A stretch of 64,000 nt of DNA from Alphaproteobacteria bacterium. GTDB lineage: Bacteria; Pseudomonadota; Alphaproteobacteria; ATCC43930; CGMCC-115725. The notes under the pieces are model-generated. The model was not told where the DNA came from. It ran no database searches and saw only the letters and a list, made by a program, of their open reading frames with translations. The stretch is taken from positions 152,679 through 216,678 of the forward strand of contig JAGWON010000003.1 of the NCBI GenBank assembly GCA_028871055.1, given 5' to 3'. Each line of letters begins with the position of its first letter. Within the stretch, counting starts at the first letter, position 1. Made by a program: the position numbers and the translations under genes. Positions 8,572-17,242 of the stretch are shown here, piece after piece.

Positions 8572-9033
8572 GTGGGTTCGGAGGTCCAGGAATACATCGA
8601 CGTCGCCGCGCTGAAGAGCTCGGCGCTGCGCCGCCTGCACGCGGACTGGCAGAGTCGCCGTCGCGAGCGGAGCTTTCCTGCGCGCGCCGATTTCGACCCG
8701 CTCGAGATGAAATACATCCTCGGCAACCTATCGCTGGTCGAAGTGCGCCGGCATCCGCTGCGCTTCTTCTATCGCGTGCATGCGAGCAACATCGCCGCGC
8801 GCACCGGCTTCGACATGACCGGTAAATTCCTCGATCAGAATCCGGACGTCCAGCACCGCAATCTGATTTTCGATCATTACCTCCGCACGCTCGACGAGCG
8901 CCGGCCGATCGCGGCGCGGCGCGAGCGCACGTTCACCGACCGGGTGATGCTCGATTGCGAGGCCTTGGCATTGCCGCTGGCGCGCGACGGCGCGAACATC
9001 GACATGCTGCTGACGGGATTGGTCTGGAACTGA
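8572..9033 (+). CDS. PAS-fold domain protein (PAS_5-like), short
   Basis: 153 residues from a GTG start. The core (FDPLEMKYILGNLSLVEV, HPLRFFYRVHASNIA, GFDMTGKFLDQ) matches the small single-domain PAS_5-like proteins abundant in alphaproteobacteria. No output domain is present, so it may sense a ligand or bind a partner. It follows the glycosyltransferase by 23 bases and ends 30 bases before the benzoate-CoA ligase promoter. It is paralogous to the PAS-fold gene at 15406: both share F-[DN]-P, R-x-PLR and TGK-x-x-D. Confidence 0.75.
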   Translation: MGSEVQEYIDVAALKSSALRRLHADWQSRRRERSFPARADFDPLEMKYILGNLSLVEVRRHPLRFFYRVHASNIAARTGFDMTGKFLDQNPDVQHRNLIFDHYLRTLDERRPIAARRERTFTDRVMLDCEALALPLARDGANIDMLLTGLVWN

Positions 9034-9063
9034 CCGGCGCCGACGGCTGCGGCAGTAAAACGC

Positions 9064-9095
9064 TTGACTACCGAGACACATGAATTATATTTCTA
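9064..9095 (+). promoter_or_regulatory. Benzoate-CoA ligase promoter with shared 20-bp candidate BoxR operator
   Basis: TTGACT (9064-9069), a 16-base spacer and TATATT (9086-9091) form a strong sigma-70 promoter. The 20-mer ACACATGAATTATATTTCTA (9076-9095) covers the spacer end and the -10 box and is identical to that of the boxC promoter. The predicted transcript start near 9098 leaves a leader of about 75 bases before the ligase ATG. Regulation by BoxR in step with boxC is inferred. Confidence 0.75.
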
Positions 9096-9173
9096 CTTCG
9101 CGGAAAAGCCGCGCCGCAGGGGAGGATTGGCATAACCGCCGATGGGTCGGTCGCGCCGGCGCCGCAGATCGCG

Positions 9174-10715
9174 ATGCCGCGCGACTACAACGCCGCCGCC
9201 GATTTGATCGACCGCAATCTCGCTGCTGGCCGCGGCATCAAACTTGCCTTCATCGACGACCGCACCGATCTGACCTACGCCCAGCTCGCCGAACGTGTCG
9301 ACCGCGCCGCCAACGCGTATCGCCGGCTTGGACTCCAGGCCGAACAACGCGTCATGCTGTGCCTGCTCGACACCGTGGACTTCCCCGTCGCGTTCCTCGG
9401 CGCGATCAAGGCGGGCATCGTGCCGGTGCCGGTCAACACGCTGCTTACGGCGAACGACTACGCGTTCATGCTGCGCGACAGCCGTGCCAAGGCGCTCGTC
9501 GTTTCGGACGCGCTCTACGACAAGATCGTGCCGGCGCTGGCGACGCAGCCGGCGCTCGAGCATGTGATCATCTCCGGCGCGGCGCCGGCGGGTCGCCTGT
9601 CCTTCACCGCTCTGCTTGCCGAATCCGAACCCAAGGCGCGCACCGCTGCGACGACCTGCGACGACGTCTGCTTCTGGCTCTACTCGTCGGGCTCGACCGG
9701 CGCGCCCAAGGGCGCGGTGCATCTCCAGTCGCACCTGATGCTCACCGCCGAGCTCTATGCCAAGCCGGTGCTGGGCATTCGCGAAAGCGACGTCGTCTTT
9801 TCCGCCGCCAAGCTGTTTTTCGCCTACGGACTCGGCAATGCGCTGACCTTTCCACTCGCCGTCGGCGCCACCAGCGTGCTGCTGGCGGAGCGCCCGACGC
9901 CCGCGGGGGTGGCGCGCATCCTCAAAGAGAAGAAACCGACCATCTTCTATGGCGTGCCAACGCTTTACGCCGCGCTGCTGGCGAGCGCGGAGCTGCCTGC
10001 GCGTGGCGACATCGCGCTCCGGTGCTGCGTCTCCGCCGGCGAGGCGCTGCCCGAGGACATCGGCAAGCGCTGGACCGAGCGGCTCGGCGTCGAGATCCTT
10101 GACGGCATCGGTTCGACCGAGATGCTGCACATTTTCATTTCCAATCAGCCGGGGAAGGTCCGTTACGGAACGACGGGCGTACCGGTGCCGGGCTACGACA
10201 TCCGCCTCGTCGACGACGATGGCAAGCCGGTGAAGGACGGCGAGATCGGCGAACTCCAAATTTCCGGGCCGACCAGCGCCGCCTATTACTGGAACAACCG
10301 CGCGAAAAGCCGTGATACCTTTCTCGGCGCCTGGACGCGCAGCGGCGACAAGTACAAGCGCGACGCGAAGGGCTATTACACGTATTGTGGCCGGACCGAC
10401 GACATGCTCAAAGTCGGCGGCATTTATGTCTCGCCGTTCGAGGTCGAAGCGGCACTGATGACCCACGCCGACGTGCTCGAAGCCGCGGTCGTCGGCCATG
10501 ATGACGAGCAGAGACTGGTCAAGCCCAAGGCCTTCGTGGTGCTGAAGCCGGGTCACGACGGCTCGCCCGCGCTCGCCGAGGCGCTCCGGGCGCATGTCAA
10601 ATCGCGCCTCGCGCCGTACAAGTATCCGCGCTGGATCGAGTTCGTCGGCGAGCTGCCGAAGACCGCGACGGGCAAGATCCAGCGTTTCAAGCTGCGAGAA
10701 CGGGATCGTCGTTAA
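9174..10715 (+). CDS. bclA: Benzoate--CoA ligase
   Basis: 513 residues, an AMP-forming acyl/aryl-CoA synthetase that activates benzoate to benzoyl-CoA, the BoxB substrate. Motifs: the AMP-binding P-loop-like SSGSTGAPKG, the benzoate-CoA-ligase stretches FSAAKLFFAYGLGNALTFP and GIGSTEMLHIF, the GRTDDMLKVGGIYVSP hinge and the C-terminal catalytic lysine in LPKTATGKIQRFK. The start is ATG 9174; no strong Shine-Dalgarno precedes it, and GGGGAGG lies some 50 bases upstream, so a longer form with a non-standard start cannot be excluded. First gene of the plus-strand uptake/activation unit. Confidence 0.93.
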   Translation: MPRDYNAAADLIDRNLAAGRGIKLAFIDDRTDLTYAQLAERVDRAANAYRRLGLQAEQRVMLCLLDTVDFPVAFLGAIKAGIVPVPVNTLLTANDYAFMLRDSRAKALVVSDALYDKIVPALATQPALEHVIISGAAPAGRLSFTALLAESEPKARTAATTCDDVCFWLYSSGSTGAPKGAVHLQSHLMLTAELYAKPVLGIRESDVVFSAAKLFFAYGLGNALTFPLAVGATSVLLAERPTPAGVARILKEKKPTIFYGVPTLYAALLASAELPARGDIALRCCVSAGEALPEDIGKRWTERLGVEILDGIGSTEMLHIFISNQPGKVRYGTTGVPVPGYDIRLVDDDGKPVKDGEIGELQISGPTSAAYYWNNRAKSRDTFLGAWTRSGDKYKRDAKGYYTYCGRTDDMLKVGGIYVSPFEVEAALMTHADVLEAAVVGHDDEQRLVKPKAFVVLKPGHDGSPALAEALRAHVKSRLAPYKYPRWIEFVGELPKTATGKIQRFKLRERDRR

Positions 10716-10781
10716 AACCGGGCCAGGGAAGCTTCTTGGCTCATCATAAACGTGAAACGAACATCACAGGGAGACGCGCCA

Positions 10782-11948
10782 ATGAAACGAATTCTTACGA
10801 CGGTATTCGCTCTTTGCCTCATGGCAGGGTCGGCAACCGCGGCCGAGACTGCCAAGATCGGCTTCATCACCACGCTGTCGGGACCGGCCGGCATCATCGG
10901 CAAGCACATGAAGGACGCGGCCAATCTCGCGCTCCAGGAGCTTCACGGCAAGATCGGTGGCCTTAACGCCCAGATCGTCTACGGCGACGACCAGTTCAAG
11001 CCTGATGTCGGCCGCCAAGTTGCCGAGGAGATGCTGAAGCGCGATAAAGTCAACTTCATCACCGGCGTCATCTGGTCGAACGTGCTGCTGGCGATCCGCC
11101 AGCCGGTGCTCAGCTCGGGCACCATCCTGATCAGCGCGAATGCCGGACCGCACGAGCTGGCCGGATCGTTGTGCGCGCCGAACTTCTTCTCGACGTCGTG
11201 GCAGAACGACGAGACGCCCGAGGCCATGGGGCAATACATGACCGAGCACAAGATCACCGATGTCTATGTCATGGCGCCCAACTACGCGGCGGGCAAAGAC
11301 ATGGTGACCGGTTTCAAGCGATACTTCAAAGGGAAGATCGTTGCCGAGGTCTACACCAACGTGGGCCAGTCCGATTACCAGGCCGAAATCAGCAACATCC
11401 GCGCGGCGAAACCCAAGGCGGTTTTCGTGTTCCTGCCTGGTGGCATGGGCATCCAATTCATGAAGCAATACGCGCAATCGGGCCTGCGCGGACAGATTCC
11501 GGTTTACTCCGTCTTCAGCGCCGACGAGACGACGCTGCCGGCGATTGGCGACGCCGCCGCCGGCAATTCCGAGGCCGGCTTCTGGAACTACGATCTTGAC
11601 AATCCAGCCAACAAGAAGTTCGTCAGCGAATTCCGCAAAGCGTACGGCTACATACCGTCGTACTATGCGGCGCAGAGCTACGACGCGATCAAGCTGATCG
11701 ACAGCGCCGTCCGTGCGGTCCACGGCAATCTCAAGAACACCAAAGGGATGATTGCCGCGATGGACAAGGCGAACTTCGCGTCGGTTCGCGGGCCGTTCAA
11801 GTACAATACCAACCACTTCCCGATCGAGAACTTCTATCTGTTCAAGATCGTGAAGACCGCCGACGGCGTGTACGCGCGCAAGACGGAAGCCGTCGTCTTC
11901 CACGACCACAAGGACGCCTACTACAACGAATGTCACATGACGAATTAG
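10782..11948 (+). CDS. ABC transporter substrate-binding protein (Peripla_BP_6, aromatic-acid type)
   Basis: 388 residues with a signal peptide of about 21 residues (MKRILTTVFALCLMAGSATA, cleavage near AE). The mature protein is a type I periplasmic binding protein of the LivJ family (IGFITTLSGPAGIIGKHM near its N-terminus). With the four downstream genes it forms a high-affinity importer. Its position after benzoate-CoA ligase points to benzoate or a related aromatic acid rather than leucine (inference). ATG 10782 has AGGGAG upstream; a GTG at 10752 is less likely because it would precede the signal peptide. Confidence 0.88.
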   Translation: MKRILTTVFALCLMAGSATAAETAKIGFITTLSGPAGIIGKHMKDAANLALQELHGKIGGLNAQIVYGDDQFKPDVGRQVAEEMLKRDKVNFITGVIWSNVLLAIRQPVLSSGTILISANAGPHELAGSLCAPNFFSTSWQNDETPEAMGQYMTEHKITDVYVMAPNYAAGKDMVTGFKRYFKGKIVAEVYTNVGQSDYQAEISNIRAAKPKAVFVFLPGGMGIQFMKQYAQSGLRGQIPVYSVFSADETTLPAIGDAAAGNSEAGFWNYDLDNPANKKFVSEFRKAYGYIPSYYAAQSYDAIKLIDSAVRAVHGNLKNTKGMIAAMDKANFASVRGPFKYNTNHFPIENFYLFKIVKTADGVYARKTEAVVFHDHKDAYYNECHMTN

Positions 11949-12016
11949 CGGCGAAGGACGGCTTCCGTATTTTCGTGGGTTGGGGCTTCACCGGTCACAG
12001 GCGAGGCTGAGGCGCG

Positions 12017-12940
12017 GTGGACCCCCTGCTCGTGCTGGCGCAGGCGCTGAACGGGATTCAGTTCGGCGTCATGTTGTTCCTGATGGCGGCGGGCCTGACG
12101 CTCGTGTTCGGCATCATGAACCTGATCAACCTCGCCCACGGCTCGTTCTACATGGTGGGTGCCTATGCCGCCGCGGCGACGTTCCAGGCGACGTCGTCGT
12201 TTCTGCTGGCGTTGCTCGCGGGAATCGGCGCGGGCGCGGCCGTCGGCATCCTGGTCGAGATCGTCGTCTTCCGGAGACTTTATCCGCGCGATCATCTCGA
12301 TCAGGTGCTGGCCACCTTCGGTCTCATCCTTTTCTTCAACGAGATCGTGCGGATGATTTGGGGTCCGACCGCGCTCTACGCCACGGTGCCGCATTTCCTC
12401 GCCGGCCAGGTCGAGATTCTTCCGGGCGCGCCTTATCCGGCCTACCGCCTGGCGATCATCGCGGTCGGCCTCGGCGTTGCCGCGCTCCTCTATGCGCTCG
12501 TCAGCAAGACACGCATCGGCATGATGATCCGCGCTGGCGCCTCGGACCGCGTCATGGTTAGCGCGCTCGGCGTCAACGTCAAAGTTCTCTATACGCTGGT
12601 CTTCGGCCTCGGCGCCGGACTTGCCGCGCTCGCCGGCCTCATGGCGGGGCCGATCTTCACCGTCGAATCCGGCATGGGCGAGAACGTTCTGATTCTCGCC
12701 TTCGTGGTCATCGTGATCGGCGGCATCGGCTCGATCCGCGGCGCGTTCGTGGCCTCCCTTCTCGTCGGCTTCGTCGACACCATGGGCCGGGCGTTCCTGC
12801 GGCCGCTGCTGGCGACCGTCATGGCGAACACGGCGGCGGATAATGCGGGCCCGGCCCTCGCCTCGATGCTGATCTACCTGCTGATGGCGGCGGTACTCTT
12901 CTTCCGTCCGCGCGGGCTGTTTCCACCGCGGACACGCTGA
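12017..12940 (+). CDS. Branched-chain-type ABC transporter permease (LivH family)
   Basis: 307 residues, a polytopic inner-membrane protein with about eight hydrophobic segments. The LivH signature GLTLVFGIMNLINLAHGSFYM is split between segments near residues 27-47, and a conserved VIGGIGSIRGAFVASLLVG lies near the C-terminus. GTG start at 12017; the stop overlaps the next start (ATGA). One half of the membrane channel for the substrate delivered by the binding protein at 10782. Confidence 0.9.
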   Translation: MDPLLVLAQALNGIQFGVMLFLMAAGLTLVFGIMNLINLAHGSFYMVGAYAAAATFQATSSFLLALLAGIGAGAAVGILVEIVVFRRLYPRDHLDQVLATFGLILFFNEIVRMIWGPTALYATVPHFLAGQVEILPGAPYPAYRLAIIAVGLGVAALLYALVSKTRIGMMIRAGASDRVMVSALGVNVKVLYTLVFGLGAGLAALAGLMAGPIFTVESGMGENVLILAFVVIVIGGIGSIRGAFVASLLVGFVDTMGRAFLRPLLATVMANTAADNAGPALASMLIYLLMAAVLFFRPRGLFPPRTR

Positions 12941-13911
12941 TGATTATGCGGAAGCCCGGCGTCGTCTCCTCGCGTGCGCTCGTCACGTTGGTCATCATCG
13001 CGGTCCTGGCGCTCGTGCCGCCGGTGGCGGCGACGATCGGCGAGGGCTTCTACGTCGACGTCTTCACCCGCATCATGATCTTCGCCATCGCCGCTCTCAG
13101 CCTCGATATCATCCTCGGCTACGGCGGCATGGTGAGTTTCGGCCACGCCGCGTATCTCGGCATCGGCGCCTACGCCGTCGGCATCCTCGCGTTCTACGGC
13201 GTCGACAACGGCTTTCTGCAATTCGGGACGGCGATCCTGGCATCGGCGGTCGCGGCGCTCTTCATCGGCTTCGTGTCGCTGCGCACCAGCGGCATCTATT
13301 TCATCATGATCACGCTGGCCTTCGCCCAGATGATCTATTTCCTGAGCATCAGCCTCAACACCTATGGCGGCGACAACGGACTCAATATCGACCGCCCCAG
13401 CGACTTCGCCCGCCTCGTCAACCTCTCCAACGCAACGACGCTCTACTATGTCGTTTTCGCGGTCCTGATGCTGTTCCTGTTTCTCGGCCAGCGCCTGGTC
13501 AATTCGCGCTTCGGCATGGTGATCCGCGGCGCCAAGTCGAACGAGCGCCGGATGGCGGCGATCGGGTTTCCGTTGCTGCGCTACAAGCTCACCGCATTCG
13601 TCATCGCTGGCGCGATGTGCGGCGTCGCCGGCGCGCTGCTCGCCAACCAGGACCTCTTCGTCGCACCGGCCGTCATGCAATGGACGCGTTCGGGCGAGAT
13701 CCTGATGATGGTGATCCTCGGCGGCATGGGCACGCTCGTCGGCCCGATCCTGGGAGCGGTCGCCTTCCTTGCGCTCGAGACCGTGCTGTCGGACCTGACC
13801 GGACACTGGCAGGCGATCATGGGACCGATCCTGGTTCTCGTCGTGCTGTTCGCGCGCGACGGCATCTTCGGCTTGCTGTCGCGCATCGGCGTCGAGCGCT
13901 CCCGTGGCTGA
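12940..13911 (+). CDS. Branched-chain-type ABC transporter permease (LivM family)
   Basis: 323 residues, polytopic, with LivM motifs LDIILGYGGMVSFGHAAYLG and, near the C-terminus, LGGMGTLVGPILGAVAFL. It forms the channel with the LivH-type partner. It overlaps the upstream stop by ATGA and its own end overlaps the next gene by 8 bases, so the permease and ATPase genes are translationally coupled. Confidence 0.9.
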   Translation: MIMRKPGVVSSRALVTLVIIAVLALVPPVAATIGEGFYVDVFTRIMIFAIAALSLDIILGYGGMVSFGHAAYLGIGAYAVGILAFYGVDNGFLQFGTAILASAVAALFIGFVSLRTSGIYFIMITLAFAQMIYFLSISLNTYGGDNGLNIDRPSDFARLVNLSNATTLYYVVFAVLMLFLFLGQRLVNSRFGMVIRGAKSNERRMAAIGFPLLRYKLTAFVIAGAMCGVAGALLANQDLFVAPAVMQWTRSGEILMMVILGGMGTLVGPILGAVAFLALETVLSDLTGHWQAIMGPILVLVVLFARDGIFGLLSRIGVERSRG

Positions 13912-14659
13912 GCCGCTGCTGTCCGTCACCGGCCTCTGCCGGCATTTCGGCGGCGTTGTAGCGACCGACAACGTCTCGCTGACGATCGCCGAGGGCGAGC
14001 TTCACGCCATCATCGGTCCGAACGGCGCCGGCAAGACGACGCTCGTCGCCCAGCTCATGGGGGAACTGCGCCCTCATCGCGGCACCATTCGGCTCGGCGA
14101 CCGCGACGTGACGACGATGCCCTCGTACCGGCGTTCGCGCCGCGGGATCGCCCGCTCTTTCCAGATCACCAGCATCTTTCCGGAGTTCACGGCTCGCGAC
14201 AACATCGCGCTCGCGGTTCAGGCCCACGCCGGACACAATTTTCGCTTCTGGCGCGCGGCGCGCACCGATCCCGCCCTGCGCAAGCCGGCCTGCGCCATCC
14301 TCGACAGCGTCGGCTTGGGCCACCGTGCGGACGTCCCAGCCGCCACCCTCGCGCATGGCGAGCAGCGGCTGCTCGAGATCGCCATCGCGCTCGCCGCACG
14401 GCCGCGGCTTCTGCTGCTCGACGAGCCGATGGCGGGCATGGCGCCCGAAGACGCGGCGCGTATGGTGCGCTTCCTGTCGCAGCTCAAGGGCAAGATCACC
14501 CTCCTGCTCATCGAGCACGACATGGACGCGGTGTTCGCGCTCGCCGATCGCATTACCGTCATGGTCTACGGCAGCGTCATCGCCAGCGGAACGCCGGGGC
14601 AAATTCGCGCCAACGCCGAGGTGCGCAAGGCCTATCTCGGCGAAGACGAGCTCGCGTGA
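13904..14659 (+). CDS. Branched-chain-type ABC transporter ATP-binding protein (LivG family)
   Basis: 251 residues. Walker A GPNGAGKTT, the LivG-type signature LAHGEQRLLEIAIAL in place of LSGGQ, and Walker B LLLLDEPMAGM are all present. It powers uptake with the LivF-type partner. GTG start at 13904 inside the LivM coding end; its stop overlaps the LivF start. Confidence 0.9.
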   Translation: MAEPLLSVTGLCRHFGGVVATDNVSLTIAEGELHAIIGPNGAGKTTLVAQLMGELRPHRGTIRLGDRDVTTMPSYRRSRRGIARSFQITSIFPEFTARDNIALAVQAHAGHNFRFWRAARTDPALRKPACAILDSVGLGHRADVPAATLAHGEQRLLEIAIALAARPRLLLLDEPMAGMAPEDAARMVRFLSQLKGKITLLLIEHDMDAVFALADRITVMVYGSVIASGTPGQIRANAEVRKAYLGEDELA

Positions 14660-15360
14660 TGCTCGCGGTATCGGGCCTCGAAGCCTGCTACGGCGAGAGT
14701 CAGGTCTTATTCGGCGTCGAATTCACCGTCGACGCCGGCGAGATGGTGGCCCTCCTCGGCCGGAACGGGATGGGCAAGTCGACGACCGTTTCCGCGATCA
14801 TGGGCATCGTGCCGCCGCGCCGCGGCACGATCGTCTTCGACAGCCAGCCGATCCATCAGCTGCCGTCCTACCGGATCGCCCAAGCCGGGCTCGGCCTCGT
14901 GCCGGAAGGACGACGAATCTTCCCCAACTTGAGCGTGCGCGAAAACCTCGTCGCCACCGCCGCCAATCGCGCCGCGCAGGCGGCGCCGTGGACCATCGAC
15001 CGCGTCCTCGAGCTCTTTCCGTCGCTCGCTCGCGGCTTCGCCAGTCCCGGCAACCTGCTCTCGGGCGGCGAGCAGCAAATGCTGGCGATCGGGCGTGCGC
15101 TCATGACCAATCCGCGGTTGCTCATCCTCGACGAAGCGACCGAAGGCTTGGCGCCGCTGGTCCGAGCCGAAATCTGGCGTTCGCTGCAAAGCCTGAAGCG
15201 CGCCGGCCTGGCCATCCTGGTGATCGACAAGAACGTCGATGCGCTGACCCGCGTCGCCGATCGCCACTACATTCTCGAAAAAGGCCGCATCGTCTGGTCC
15301 GGCAGCTCGGCGGCGCTCAAAGAAAATGTTGCGGTTCAGCATCGCTATCTGGGGGTGTGA
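14656..15360 (+). CDS. Branched-chain-type ABC transporter ATP-binding protein (LivF family), intact copy
   Basis: 234 residues, full length for LivF. Walker A GRNGMGKST, signature LSGGEQQMLAIGRAL, Walker B LLILDEATEGL. Start GTG 14656 or ATG 14659. Just after its stop the sequence GTGACCTTTGTCGAATC resembles the beginning of the alpha/beta hydrolase gene at 16401 (GTGGCGTTTGTCGAAATC). In both places this follows the end of a LivF gene, which suggests that two livF-hydrolase modules were once present. Confidence 0.9.
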   Translation: MMLAVSGLEACYGESQVLFGVEFTVDAGEMVALLGRNGMGKSTTVSAIMGIVPPRRGTIVFDSQPIHQLPSYRIAQAGLGLVPEGRRIFPNLSVRENLVATAANRAAQAAPWTIDRVLELFPSLARGFASPGNLLSGGEQQMLAIGRALMTNPRLLILDEATEGLAPLVRAEIWRSLQSLKRAGLAILVIDKNVDALTRVADRHYILEKGRIVWSGSSAALKENVAVQHRYLGV

Positions 15361-15405
15361 TGTGACCTTTGTCGAATCTTCAGACGGAGAATCGGGAGGC
15401 ACACC

Positions 15406-15999
15406 ATGGCAGACATCGCGATTATCTTCGAACCCGGCAAGGGCCAGCTTCCTCCTTGCGATACCCGGATCGAGAAATTTTTCTCGTATTGGCTTTCGAT
15501 CCGACTGAGTGCCGGCAGGCTTCCCAGCCGACAACATTTCAATCCTGCCGACCTGAAGAACCTACTGCCGTACCTCTGGATGCTCGACGTGTATCGAAAT
15601 CCGCTGCGCCTCAAATACCGCCTGGTTGGGACGGAACATGTCCACGCGGCTGGATGGGATCCTACGGGAAAGTGGTTTGATGAGGTACACTCGAGCGCCG
15701 TCCATTCTGCGCATTACTCGCAATTCACCGAGGCTGCGGAGCATGCAATGATCTGCTTCTTCAAAGGGCAGACGCCGCGCCGGGACATTAGTTATTTTCG
15801 GGATCCTGTTCCAGGCACCTCATTCCGGGACCCACTGGCAAGTTTGACCCCAAAACGGCACTTGGAGAAAATCTTTCTGGAGCGACTGATAACTCCGTTC
15901 GCGCAAAATGGCATCGAAGTCGATCGCCTGGTTGGCATTTCCATCGTTATCTCTTACGTTCCGGAGCTGGATTCATCCGCAGCAGGACGCGACGGGTGA
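15406..15999 (+). CDS. PAS-fold domain protein (PAS_5-like) inserted in the transporter operon
   Basis: 197 residues with a PAS_5-like core (FNPADLKNLLPYLWMLDVYR, NPLRLKYRLVG, GWDPTGKWFDE) like the protein at 8572. GGGAGG precedes ATG 15406. Its GC content is visibly lower than the flanks (about 55% in a 60-base sample), with different codon choice, which suggests separate ancestry. It sits between an intact livF gene and the 3' half of a second one, and its last codons overlap that remnant in another frame. No output domain; function unknown. Confidence 0.7.
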   Translation: MADIAIIFEPGKGQLPPCDTRIEKFFSYWLSIRLSAGRLPSRQHFNPADLKNLLPYLWMLDVYRNPLRLKYRLVGTEHVHAAGWDPTGKWFDEVHSSAVHSAHYSQFTEAAEHAMICFFKGQTPRRDISYFRDPVPGTSFRDPLASLTPKRHLEKIFLERLITPFAQNGIEVDRLVGISIVISYVPELDSSAAGRDG

Positions 16000-16399
16000 G
16001 GCCCCGCAGCGCGGCGGCAAGGCCCCGTGGACGCTCGAGCGCGTGCTCGACACATTTCCGCGTCTCGGGGAACGGCTCTACCAGGGCGGCGCGCTGCTGT
16101 CGGGTGGCGAACAGCAGATGCTAACCATCGGTCGTGCGTTGATGACCAATCCCGAATTGATCGTGCTCGACGAGGCGACCGAAGGCCTGTCGCCGCTCAT
16201 CGCCAGGGAAATCTGGGCGATCATCCGGCGCCTGCGCGAAAGCCGGATCGCCTGCGTCATCGTCGACAAGAACTTCGCCACGCTCAGCGCGCTCGCCGAC
16301 CGTGCCGTGCTGCTGGTCAAGGGCCGCGTTGCCTTCGCCGGCGAGCCGGCGCGGCTCAAACCCGATCCGGCCATGCTGCACCGTCACCTCGGGGTCTGA
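15986..16399 (+). pseudogene. 3' half of a second LivF-type ATPase gene
   Basis: This frame encodes the C-terminal half of a LivF protein: APWTLERVLDTFPRL, signature LSGGEQQMLTIGRAL, Walker B LIVLDEATEGL and the terminal HRHLGV. It aligns closely with the intact copy from its mid-point on. The N-terminal half with Walker A is absent; upstream lies the PAS-fold gene. An ATG at 15908 is in frame but would add unrelated residues and leave no P-loop, so it cannot be a working ATPase. It ends one base before the alpha/beta hydrolase start, the spacing of a former coupled pair. Confidence 0.85.
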
Positions 16400-16400
16400 C

Positions 16401-17189
16401 GTGGCGTTTGTCGAAATCAACGGCCACCGCATCGAATACGCCGACATCCCGGCGGCGCGGCGTGGCGCGGCGGTTCTGGTGCTGCTCCACGAGGGACTCG
16501 GCTCGCTCGCCATGTGGCGTGACTTCCCGAAGAAGCTCGCGCGCGCCACCGCCTGCCGCACGGTGACGTATTCGCGCTGGGGCTACGGCAGGTCCGATCG
16601 CTTTCCCGGTCCGCGCGATCCGCGCTACATGCACCGCGAGGCGCTCGACGAGCTGCCGGCGCTGCGCGCCGCGCTCGCGATCGACGACCCAGTCCTGGTC
16701 GGGCACAGCGACGGCGCCTCGATCGCGCTGATTCATGCTGGCGCCGGACGCTGGCCGGTGCGCGGAATGATCCTCGAGGCGCCGCATGTCTTCGTCGAAG
16801 ACGTCTCGATCGCCGGCATCGAGGAGGCGAAGCACGCCTACGAGGACGAGGGCTTCAAGCGCCGCCTGGCGCGCTATCACGCCGACGTCGAGGGCGCGTT
16901 CCGCGGCTGGAACGACGTCTGGCTGTCGCCCGAATTTCGCGCCTGGAACGTCGAGGACTGTCTTCCGGGCGTCGTCTGCCCGATCCTCGCGATCCAGGGC
17001 CTCGACGACCAATACGGCACGGTGGCGCAGATCAACGCCATCGGCCGCCAGGTCAAGGGGCCGTTCGAGAAGCTGATACTTGAGGACTGCATGCACGCGC
17101 CGCATCGCGACCAGGAAGACGACGCGCTTGCCGCGATGGCGGGATTCGTCGACGAGCTCGAATCCGCTCGCCGGACGGCACGCCGGTGA
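16401..17189 (+). CDS. Alpha/beta hydrolase
   Basis: 262 residues from a GTG directly after the livF remnant. The nucleophile elbow is GHSDGAS, the acid lies in QGLDDQYG and the base histidine in CMHAPHRDQ, so the catalytic triad is complete. An HEGLGSLAMWRDF oxyanion segment is near the N-terminus. Its place in a benzoate cluster suggests a thioesterase or lactone/ester hydrolase for CoA intermediates (inference); the substrate cannot be read from sequence. Confidence 0.85.
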   Translation: MAFVEINGHRIEYADIPAARRGAAVLVLLHEGLGSLAMWRDFPKKLARATACRTVTYSRWGYGRSDRFPGPRDPRYMHREALDELPALRAALAIDDPVLVGHSDGASIALIHAGAGRWPVRGMILEAPHVFVEDVSIAGIEEAKHAYEDEGFKRRLARYHADVEGAFRGWNDVWLSPEFRAWNVEDCLPGVVCPILAIQGLDDQYGTVAQINAIGRQVKGPFEKLILEDCMHAPHRDQEDDALAAMAGFVDELESARRTARR

Positions 17190-17242
17190 CCATACGAGCC
17201 GCGCCATTTGCCGTCGGCGCACGGACATAGGAGACTAGGGCG

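Noticed and set aside
15908..16399. Possible short functional LivF starting at 15908
   Set aside because: Its first residues come from the PAS gene in another frame and it has no Walker A motif; treated as a gene remnant.
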